Assembly: GCA_030620695.1 (NCBI GenBank) | Contig: JAUXEA010000020.1 | Span: forward strand, 1-7,543 | Origin: Candidatus Aenigmatarchaeota archaeon | GTDB lineage: Archaea; Aenigmatarchaeota; Aenigmatarchaeia; QMZS01 | Direction of reading: 5' to 3' | DNA length: 7,543 nt | Shown: piece after piece, positions 1-5,443 of the stretch | How the letters are laid out: each line of letters opens with the position of its first letter | How positions within the stretch are numbered: position 1 is the first letter of the stretch | The notes under the pieces: generated by a model | What the model was told of the DNA's origin: nothing | Seen by the model: the letters and a program-made list of their open reading frames with translations, nothing else | Databases searched by the model: none | Made by a program: the position numbers and the translations under genes

Positions 1-1244
1 TTATATTCCCGCAAATCTTTTAAGTCGCAGGTATGCCCAAGAACTTCTTTTATACTCTTTTTATCAAAAATAAACATTGCGAGTCTTTCAACTGCCAGGC
101 CCCAGGCAATCACAGGAACTTTTATATTATAAGGCGCCAAGGCCTCTGGTCTGAAAATCCCTGAATTTATTAATTCTACCCATCTTTTCATTTTTTCTGA
201 GTAACCGAATGCTTCCAGGCTTGGCTCTGTGTAGGGATTATAAGCAAATTTAAATTTTATTTTTTCTATTCCGATTTTCGAATAAAACTCTTTTATGAAC
301 CCCATCAAGCTTCTCAAATTTAAATTTTCTGCTGCAATAAAACCTTCCGCATGGTGAAACTCCGGCAAATGGGTTGCATCACTAGCCTCATTTCTGAAAA
401 CTCTCCCAACACAAAAATATTTACTTGGTATCTCTATACCCTCTGCAAACTTTCTGTAAGTTACTGAGGTTGTGTGAGACCTCAAAACCAGTTTTTTTGC
501 TATTTCAGGATTCCATTTATATCTCCATCCTCTTGAACCTGTTTTGCCTCCATTCTCATGAACTTCTTTAACTTTTTCAACCAATTCTTTTTTTGGAAGA
601 GAACCTTTTTCTGATAAATAAAAAATATCCTGGACTTCTCTTGCAGGATGGTCCTGGGGGATAAACATGGAATCCATATCCCAGAATGCGGTTTCCACTA
701 AAGGTCCCTGCATCTCCTTAAAACCCATCTCAACAAAAATTTCCCTGATTTTTTCTATAACCAGATTTAAAGGATGTTTTTTCCCTGGATAAATTTTTTT
801 ACCTGAAGCTTCAACATTGTATTTTTTAAATTTAACTTTTCTCCAGTAGCCTGTTTTTAGAAGTTCTGGTGTTAAGTTCAAGATTTCTTTTCCCTCAAGT
901 TTTTTTGCTTCAATTTCCTTTTCACTGATTTTCCTGATTAGGTTTCTGGTTAATAAAATTTTTGCTTTTTCTTCATTTAATTTATTAGATTCAACATCTT
1001 TTAAATATTCTTCAATTTCATATTTTTCGTTTATTGCTTTTTCCCCTTTGTCTGTTAATTTTAAAATCCCCTTTTCTATTTTAATCCATTGATTTTTTTT
1101 AGCCCACTGTAAAGCAATATTAAAGTTTTCAGTTTTATTTACCTCCCGAAAGGAAAGTTCTTTCTCTGATAATTTTTTTATTAAATTTTTTTCCGGCAAA
1201 CCCTCTCTCAAATATTTTTTCCCTTCTTCTGTTAGTTCATACAT
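1..1244 (-). CDS. pheS: Phenylalanine--tRNA ligase alpha subunit (3' end beyond window)
   Basis: Catalytic subunit of the (alpha-beta)2 class II synthetase that charges tRNA-Phe in the cytoplasm. I read 414 codons without a stop before the window edge. Residues 1-75 look like the winged-helix N-terminal region of archaeal/eukaryal PheS (it opens MYELTEEGKKYL). The catalytic core follows: motif 1 at about 157-178 (begins HPLNLV), motif 2 at about 276-302 (GRVFRNE, then HLPEFHHAEGF), the phenylalanine-pocket segment YNPYTEPS at about 336-342, and motif 3 GLAVERLAMF at about 382-391. The C-terminal GHTCDLKDLREY resembles the usual end of this subunit, so probably only a few residues are missing. 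ATG 1244 is the first usable start, because upstream in frame is the tRNA-Phe gene, whose 3' end is 9 bases away. There is no Shine-Dalgarno. It is probably co-transcribed with the tRNA. pheT is not in the window. Identity is secure. Confidence 0.96.
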   Translation of the reverse strand, partial: MYELTEEGKKYLREGLPEKNLIKKLSEKELSFREVNKTENFNIALQWAKKNQWIKIEKGILKLTDKGEKAINEKYEIEEYLKDVESNKLNEEKAKILLTRNLIRKISEKEIEAKKLEGKEILNLTPELLKTGYWRKVKFKKYNVEASGKKIYPGKKHPLNLVIEKIREIFVEMGFKEMQGPLVETAFWDMDSMFIPQDHPAREVQDIFYLSEKGSLPKKELVEKVKEVHENGGKTGSRGWRYKWNPEIAKKLVLRSHTTSVTYRKFAEGIEIPSKYFCVGRVFRNEASDATHLPEFHHAEGFIAAENLNLRSLMGFIKEFYSKIGIEKIKFKFAYNPYTEPSLEAFGYSEKMKRWVELINSGIFRPEALAPYNIKVPVIAWGLAVERLAMFIFDKKSIKEVLGHTCDLKDLREY

Positions 1245-1267
1245 AATTTTCAGTGGGAAGGGCGTGA

Positions 1268-1322
1268 TTTTCAAAATTTCCTTTCTTTTGCTTAAGGTTT
1301 TCTTTAGAGAAAGAAAACCTTA
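1268..1322 (-). other. tRNA-Phe intron 2, in the T-loop (55 nt)
   Basis: Predicted bulge-helix-bulge fold: the T stem GCGTG/CACGC is the outer helix. The central 4-bp helix is TTCA (1325-1328) with TGAA (1270-1273). The bulges are AA^T (1322-1324) and AA^T (1267-1269). The inner helix is weak (A1321-T1274, A1320-T1275, G1319-T1276). Cuts after the second bulge base put the intron at 59/60 and restore T-loop TTCAAAT. The intron itself holds a perfect 13-bp hairpin, 1310-1322 with 1293-1305, closed by a CTCT loop. Confidence 0.9.
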
Positions 1323-1367
1323 TTTGAACACGCGACATCATGGTCTTCAGCCATGCGCTCTCCCAGA

Positions 1368-1427
1368 TTGCCCTAAGCTTTTTTTGGCTTAAGCCTTTTT
1401 GATAAACTTAACCAATAAAAGGCTTAA
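1368..1427 (-). other. tRNA-Phe intron 1, in the D-loop (60 nt)
   Basis: Predicted bulge-helix-bulge fold: D-stem strand GCTC (1430-1433) pairs with intron GGGC (1370-1373, one U-G). The 5' bulge is AG^T (1427-1429) and the 3' bulge AA^T (1367-1369). The inner helix is TAAGC (1422-1426) with GCTTA (1374-1378). Cutting each bulge after its second base yields D-loop AGTCTGGGA. The outer helix is missing, so this is a relaxed motif. Because T flanks both sides, the cut could be shifted by one base without changing the product. An alternative 11-bp intron hairpin, 1417-1427 with 1389-1399, would compete with this fold. Confidence 0.85.
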
Positions 1428-1468
1428 CTGAGCTACCTTCCCATAACTTTGTTAAGAACTTTTTTAAT

Positions 1469-3190
1469 TCAAAAATAACCTAAAATCTCCTTTATTTCTT
1501 CAAGCAATTCTTTGTCAGTTTCCTCAGACTTTTTTAATTCCCTGTTGTCTTCCCTTGAAATAAAAGTGTACAAAGTTTCTTCTTCTTTAATCTGCCTCCC
1601 AATGGTGACTTTTGAGATAGAAACTGCTGCCTGCTCTTCCTTTTCAAGTTTTTTTGAAACTTTTCCTTCTTTCTGGATTTGCTCAACTCTCCCAATAACT
1701 TTTCCTTCTTTGTTTATTAGTTTGGTTCCTTCTTCCAAAACACCTGCTAAAACTTCCACACCAACAATTGCAGGATTACTCTGCCTAAAAACAAGTCCTC
1801 TTAATAATTTTATTTTTGCAATTTTTTTCATTTTCTCTTTTCTTTCCTCTTCTTCCTTTTCTTTTAGTTTCTTTATCCAGTCTTCAAATTCTTCAAACAA
1901 TTTGTAGATAACCTTTCCTTCAATTACTTTTATTCCTTTGATGTTTGCTAAGTCTCTAAGGGGATTCTCAACATTAAAACAAATTAAGACTTTATTTTCA
2001 GGAGAGACATCTTCAAGAGCAACAATATCCTCTTTTGTTGGTGCCCCGATTTTTGCTTTTTTTATTTTTGTTTCTTTAAATAAATTTAATAGTGCTTCCA
2101 GACCCCCAAGATTTGAAGCTCTCAGAATAATCCCTTCTTTCTGCTCCTCAATTTCTGTTTTTGTTTGTTCTTTCTTTAACTCTGTTTCTATTTTCCTTTT
2201 TTCTTCTGCTGAACGAAAAACAAAAAAGTTTACTCCTGCTATTGCTTCTTCAACACCCCTACCAATAATTTTTACCCCGGATGCGGCTCTTATTTCATTA
2301 ACATTAACAAACTTTTTTTCCACTCTAATATCCTGCAAAGAATTTGGTTCCAGCAAAGCCCGGACTTTTATTGAAACCGGTTTTTCAAGTTCAACAAGAA
2401 TTTCATCCCCTATTTTTAAAGTCCCGTCATACAAGATTATATCTATATTGTTGCCCAATTTCTCATCTTTTTTTACTTCAAGGATAACTCCTTTTCCAAG
2501 AGAGGATAAATTTAATCTGGAAATTAAAAACTTTTGTGATAACCCGATTAAAACAGTGAATAAATTCGGGAGACCCTCTCCTGTTATTCCTGAGCAGGGA
2601 ACCACTGCAACCTCTTTTGTAAAATCTTTTATTCCTGAAAAAAGTTCTGCATTAATGTTATAATTTGAAAGTTCGGCAATTAGAGTATAAAATTTTTTGT
2701 CAAATTCCTGTTTTGCCAAATCAGACTGGTTATCAAAATTTTTTATAAAATCCTTTGTTTCTGTTCTCCACCCATGTATCCTGTCAACTTTTGTTAAAGC
2801 AATAACAAAAGGTGTTTTAAATTTTTTTAGAATTTCAATGCTTTCTCTGGTTTGGGGTTTTATTCCTTCATTTATATCTATTACCAAAACTGCGAGGTCC
2901 GCAATTGCACCCCCTTTTTCTCTCATTGCAGTAAAAGCAAGATGCCCGGGGGTGTCAATAAACAAAAGCCCGGGAATTTTTATCTGGTTTTTAATTGGTG
3001 CAAGATATTCTGAGGAAATATCAAAAATAATATTTATTGGCACATTTGTTGAACCAATCTCCTGTGTAATTTTTCCTGCTTCCTTTTTTGCTACAACAGT
3101 TTTCCTTATGTAATCTAATAATGTTGTTTTCCCGTGGTCAACATGCCCTAAAACCGTAACGATTGGTTGCCTTATTTCTGTTCTTTCCAT
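1469..3190 (-). CDS. infB: Translation initiation factor aIF5B (IF2/eIF5B family GTPase)
   Basis: GTPase that promotes joining of the large ribosomal subunit and placement of initiator tRNA. Its 573 residues are close to the roughly 600 usual in archaea, and there is no long N-terminal extension as in bacterial IF2 or eukaryotic eIF5B. Domain I (about 1-220) has G1 GHVDHGKT (15-22), switch I around 38-50, G3 DTPGH (79-83), G4 TKVD (133-136) and G5 SGITGEG (200-206). Domain II follows at about 228-340, domain III at 355-440, a charged helix at about 438-460, then domain IV to about 545. The G4 motif has Thr instead of the usual Asn, while the Lys and Asp are kept. The ATG is 10 codons before the first beta strand, as expected, with no Shine-Dalgarno and a TATA-like stretch at -19 to -27. 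It ends TGA, 26 bases before tRNA-Phe. The family call is certain. Confidence 0.97.
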   Translation of the reverse strand: MERTEIRQPIVTVLGHVDHGKTTLLDYIRKTVVAKKEAGKITQEIGSTNVPINIIFDISSEYLAPIKNQIKIPGLLFIDTPGHLAFTAMREKGGAIADLAVLVIDINEGIKPQTRESIEILKKFKTPFVIALTKVDRIHGWRTETKDFIKNFDNQSDLAKQEFDKKFYTLIAELSNYNINAELFSGIKDFTKEVAVVPCSGITGEGLPNLFTVLIGLSQKFLISRLNLSSLGKGVILEVKKDEKLGNNIDIILYDGTLKIGDEILVELEKPVSIKVRALLEPNSLQDIRVEKKFVNVNEIRAASGVKIIGRGVEEAIAGVNFFVFRSAEEKRKIETELKKEQTKTEIEEQKEGIILRASNLGGLEALLNLFKETKIKKAKIGAPTKEDIVALEDVSPENKVLICFNVENPLRDLANIKGIKVIEGKVIYKLFEEFEDWIKKLKEKEEEERKEKMKKIAKIKLLRGLVFRQSNPAIVGVEVLAGVLEEGTKLINKEGKVIGRVEQIQKEGKVSKKLEKEEQAAVSISKVTIGRQIKEEETLYTFISREDNRELKKSEETDKELLEEIKEILGYF

Positions 3191-3208
3191 AAAATTAGTT
3201 AGAAATTC

Positions 3209-3217
3209 TTAATTTTA
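3209..3217 (-). promoter_or_regulatory. Putative TATA box of aIF5B (leaderless)
   Basis: Minus-strand TAAAATTAA lies 19-27 bases before the aIF5B ATG, the spacing expected if transcription starts at or next to the start codon. It is a looser match to the archaeal box than that of the cupin gene. It overlaps the left arm of a 7-bp inverted repeat, TTTAGGT (3214-3220) / ACCTAAA (3260-3266). This motif-level call is weakened by the AT-rich background. Confidence 0.45.
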
Positions 3218-3276
3218 GGTTGGAGTTTGTTTGATAGTTGTTAGTTGCAATTTGAAACCACCTAAATGACAAACCT

Positions 3277-3284
3277 TTTAAATA
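3277..3284 (+). promoter_or_regulatory. TATA box of the cupin gene (leaderless)
   Basis: TTTAAATA matches the archaeal box-A consensus TTTAWATA and sits 24-31 bases before the ATG at 3308. A purine-rich stretch (GACAAACC) just upstream could serve as the BRE. The spacing puts the transcription start at or very near the start codon, and no Shine-Dalgarno is present. This is the best promoter match in the window. Confidence 0.7.
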
Positions 3285-3307
3285 TATAAAAAATCTCTTT
3301 AAATTAT

Positions 3308-3649
3308 ATGAAACATATAAAAAATCAAAAATGGATTTTTGGTGATAGTTACAAAAAAAAAGTCTTACTAGAAAATCTTGAAGAAAAAATTAATCTAATA
3401 GAAGATGTTATAGTCAAGCCTCACGGAATAATTCCAGTTCACAAACATGATTTTACTGACGAGATTTTTTATATTACTGAGAATTCTGCAATTATGATTG
3501 TTAATGGAAAAGAGTTTAAAGTTCATCTAAACGATATGGTTTACGTTGATAGAAACGAAGAACATGGTTTTAGAAATGAGTCAGATAAGGAATTTAAGAT
3601 GATTGTTTTTAAGATTAATTTTCAAAAAGGAGATTCTTTATTGAGGTAA
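3308..3649 (+). CDS. Small single-domain cupin protein
   Basis: A 113-residue protein that is essentially one cupin beta-barrel. Cupin motif 1 is visible as PHGIIPVHKHDFTDE, with metal ligands H45, H47 and E52. Motif 2 is NDMVYVDRNEEHGFRN, with the fourth ligand H86 and N90. All four usual metal-binding residues are therefore present, which suggests a metal-bound barrel. The family includes isomerases, dioxygenases and sugar- or ligand-binding proteins, and the sequence does not say which this is. Neither a signal peptide nor a membrane segment is seen, so it should be cytoplasmic. It is the only plus-strand gene: it diverges from aIF5B across 117 bases and converges on pyrG with 15 bases between the stops. 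It has its own TATA box. Substrate and role are unknown. Confidence 0.85.
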   Translation: MKHIKNQKWIFGDSYKKKVLLENLEEKINLIEDVIVKPHGIIPVHKHDFTDEIFYITENSAIMIVNGKEFKVHLNDMVYVDRNEEHGFRNESDKEFKMIVFKINFQKGDSLLR

Positions 3650-3664
3650 CTGAAGATTTTCAAA

Positions 3665-5314
3665 TTATCCCAAACAACTCTTCACCAACCCATAAAACAA
3701 GGGTGATGGATTTAATGGATTTGATTTAAATTCAGGGTGTGCCTGGGTTGCAACAAAGAATTTGTGTTTGGGTAATTCAATAAATTCCATTAATTTTGTC
3801 CCGTCTTTTCTTAAGTGATAACCTGAAAATATTGCTCCTTTTTCTTCCAAAGTATTTATGAATTTTGGATTCATTTCATACCTGTGCCTGTGTCTTTCAA
3901 ATATTTTGTTGTCTTTGATTAAATCAAAGTTTTTATATAATTCATAGATTTTTGTTCCCTGTTTTAAAATTGCTGGATAAGCACCAAGTCTCATTGTTGC
4001 CCCGTATCTGCTGTTTTCCAATACCTGTTTTTGCTCAGGCAGAACATCTATAACAGGATTTTTTGTATTCTTATTTATTTCTGTTGAGTTTGCCTCCAGA
4101 CCACAAATATTTCTTGCAAATTCCACAACCGCAAGTTGCATTCCAAAACACAAACCCAGAAAAGGAATATTATTTTCTCTTGCATATTTTATTGCATTAA
4201 TAATTCCTTCAATGCCCCGGCTTCCAAACCCGCCCGGGACAATTATTGCATCATACTGGCTCAAAGTTTTTACTGAATTTAAATCATTTTCAAACTGCTT
4301 TGAATTTACCCATGTTAAATCCGGATTAACATTATTTGCCCAGCATGCGTGTTTTATTGCTTCTATCACAGAAATATATGAATCAGACAAAACAAAATCC
4401 CCTGTTGCAAAATATTTTCCTACTACCGCAATTTTGATTTGATTTTTTATTGATTTGATTTTTTCAACAAGTTCCCTCCATTCTTTTAGATTTGTCTTTC
4501 TTGGGGTTAAATTAACTTTCTTGAGGATTTTATTAGCTAAATCTTCTTTTTCAAAATTAAGTGGCACCTCATAAATAGAATCCACATCAGGAGCAGAAAT
4601 AATATTTTCAATTGGAACATTGCAGAATATTGATAATTTTTCCTTTCGCTTTTCATCCAAATGTTTTTCTGCTCTTGCAAGTACAAAATCTGCCTGAATG
4701 CCTGCTGAGTTTAAAGAACGTGCAGCATATTGTGTGGGTTTTGTTTTCATCTCCCCGACTGTTTTTGGAATCGGGATATAACTTACCAAAATAAAAACCA
4801 CACTTCCGGGTGATTCCAAATGCATCATTCTTGCTGCTTCCAAAAACAATAAATTCTGGTATTCGCCAACTGTGCCCCCTATTTCAATAATTGTTATTTC
4901 CGAGTTATTTTTAACAGATGCTTCTTTTATTCTCCTTATAATTTCATTTGGAATATCAGGAACAACTTCCACATCTTCACCTCCATATTCCAGATTTCTT
5001 TCTTTTTCAATAACTGTTTTATAAATTTGCCCTGTTGTAATATAATTGTCTCTTGTGGAAGCAATACCCGTAAATCTTTCATAATTCCCCAGGTCCTGGT
5101 CTGCTTCAATTCCGTCTTCGCCAACAAATACTTCCCCGTGTTCGGTTGGCCTTATTGTTCCTGCATCAACATTTACATACATATCACACTTGACCATACA
5201 AACAGAATAACCCTTGCTTTGCAGGGTTTTGCCAATAGAAGCGGTAGTAATACCTTTTCCAACAGAAGACATTACACCCCCGATAACAAAAATATACTTT
5301 GTTTTTTCACTCAT
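3665..5314 (-). CDS. pyrG: CTP synthase (glutamine hydrolysing)
   Basis: Converts UTP, ATP and glutamine to CTP, the last step of pyrimidine nucleotide synthesis. At 549 residues it is full length. The N-terminal amidoligase domain (about 1-270) has the P-loop-like GGVMSSVGKGITTASIGK (12-29), HGEVFVGEDGIEADQDLGNYERF (59-81) and a second Mg-binding acidic residue in EIGGTVGEYQN (144-154). A linker leads to the class I glutamine amidotransferase domain (about 293-549), with oxyanion segment PGGFGSRG (360-367), nucleophile C389 in GLCFGMQ, ERHRHRYEMN (473-482) and catalytic H526/E528 in AHPEF. No key residue is missing. Some details (VNVDAGTIRPTEHGEVFV; DMY where DPY is usual) resemble, from memory, versions in Patescibacteria/CPR. 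It has its own TATA-like box, with two identical palindromes upstream. Its stop is 15 bases from that of the convergent cupin gene. Confidence 0.97.
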   Translation of the reverse strand: MSEKTKYIFVIGGVMSSVGKGITTASIGKTLQSKGYSVCMVKCDMYVNVDAGTIRPTEHGEVFVGEDGIEADQDLGNYERFTGIASTRDNYITTGQIYKTVIEKERNLEYGGEDVEVVPDIPNEIIRRIKEASVKNNSEITIIEIGGTVGEYQNLLFLEAARMMHLESPGSVVFILVSYIPIPKTVGEMKTKPTQYAARSLNSAGIQADFVLARAEKHLDEKRKEKLSIFCNVPIENIISAPDVDSIYEVPLNFEKEDLANKILKKVNLTPRKTNLKEWRELVEKIKSIKNQIKIAVVGKYFATGDFVLSDSYISVIEAIKHACWANNVNPDLTWVNSKQFENDLNSVKTLSQYDAIIVPGGFGSRGIEGIINAIKYARENNIPFLGLCFGMQLAVVEFARNICGLEANSTEINKNTKNPVIDVLPEQKQVLENSRYGATMRLGAYPAILKQGTKIYELYKNFDLIKDNKIFERHRHRYEMNPKFINTLEEKGAIFSGYHLRKDGTKLMEFIELPKHKFFVATQAHPEFKSNPLNPSPLFYGLVKSCLG

Positions 5315-5331
5315 TATTTTACTAATTTTGG

Positions 5332-5342
5332 TTTATAAAATA
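5332..5342 (-). promoter_or_regulatory. Putative TATA box of pyrG
   Basis: Minus-strand TATTTTATAAA lies 18-28 bases before the pyrG ATG, so the mRNA would be leaderless or nearly so. The near copy of the 19-bp palindrome begins 6 bases upstream of it, where a bound protein could block or assist TFB/TBP. Confidence 0.55.
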
Positions 5343-5348
5343 CCTCGA

Positions 5349-5367
5349 ATTATAACACTGTTATAAT
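5349..5367. repeat. 19-bp perfect palindrome, copy 1 (pyrG-proximal)
   Basis: ATTATAACACTGTTATAAT has 8-bp arms, ATTATAAC and GTTATAAT, around a 3-base ACT centre. It is identical to the copy at 5425-5443. It lies just upstream of the pyrG TATA-like box, a typical site for an activator or a repressor of archaeal transcription. A protein-binding site is more likely than an RNA hairpin because the exact sequence, not just the pairing, is repeated. The binding protein is unknown. Confidence 0.8.
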
Positions 5368-5377
5368 GTATATATTT

Positions 5378-5417
5378 ATAGTTATAGAAAATCCTATAAT
5401 TATCCACTTATAACTAT
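5378..5417. repeat. Inner dyad: ATAGTTATA / TATAACTAT
   Basis: Perfect 9-bp inverted repeat (5378-5386 and 5409-5417) around a 22-base centre, which itself can pair TTATAG (5382-5387) with CTATAA (5394-5399). The arms carry the same GTTATA half-site as the flanking 19-bp palindromes. Its centre (about 5397) nearly coincides with the midpoint between the two palindromes (5396). In such AT-rich DNA part of this could be chance. Confidence 0.6.
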
Positions 5418-5424
5418 CAGACCG

Positions 5425-5443
5425 ATTATAACACTGTTATAAT
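5425..5443. repeat. 19-bp perfect palindrome, copy 2 (GINS-proximal)
   Basis: Second exact copy of ATTATAACACTGTTATAAT, starting 76 bp from the start of copy 1 and overlapping the last base of the GINS stop codon. As RNA it could also form a hairpin at the end of the orc1-GINS transcript, but no long U-run follows, so a terminator is not the preferred reading. Confidence 0.8.

Larger units (their letters stand above)
1254..1442 (-). tRNA. tRNA-Phe (GAA) with two non-canonical introns
   Basis: Exons at 1428-1442, 1323-1367 and 1254-1267 join into a 74-nt tRNA. The acceptor stem GGGAAGG/CCTTCCC, D stem GCTC/GAGC, anticodon stem CATGG/CCATG and T stem GCGTG/CACGC all pair perfectly. The anticodon loop CTGAAGA gives GAA (Phe). 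The T-loop is TTCAAAT, the D-loop AGTCTGGGA with G18G19, and U8, A14, the G15-C48 Levitt pair, U33 and discriminator A73 are in place. CCA is not encoded (CTG follows A73). Introns lie in the D-loop (about 15/16) and the T-loop (59/60), and there is none at 37/38. The gene starts 26 bases after the aIF5B stop and ends 9 bases before pheS, so a shared transcript is likely. The exon structure is read directly. Splicing is inferred from the restored tRNA and the bulge-helix-bulge folds. Ordinary tRNA finders could miss or truncate this gene. Confidence 0.95.

Noticed and set aside
1238..1240. Alternative pheS start at the ATG at 1240
   Set aside because: It is in a different frame from the PheS reading frame. 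ATG 1244 opens the frame that runs through all three class II motifs.
1254..1442. Split or permuted tRNA genes, or a tRNA pseudogene
   Set aside because: The three exons are collinear in the normal 5'-to-3' order on one strand, and every stem is perfectly paired after joining. Introns explain this more simply than trans-splicing, permutation or decay.
1459..1468. A-rich TTAAAAAA as a separate promoter for tRNA-Phe
   Set aside because: It lies only about 18-25 bases before the mature 5' end, so a normal start would fall at or inside the tRNA. The base composition makes such a run likely by chance.
1512..3113. Long plus-strand open frames opposite aIF5B
   Set aside because: They encode Ser/Phe/Leu-rich low-complexity sequence that mirrors the Lys/Glu/Asn-rich aIF5B codons, show no domain, and the minus-strand gene is unmistakable. 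The similar frames opposite pyrG, GINS and orc1/cdc6 were rejected for the same reason.
5368..5443. Palindrome copy 2 as an intrinsic terminator of the orc1-GINS operon
   Set aside because: The hairpin is AT-rich and no U-run of useful length follows on the minus strand. An identical copy at the pyrG promoter argues for a DNA-level site.
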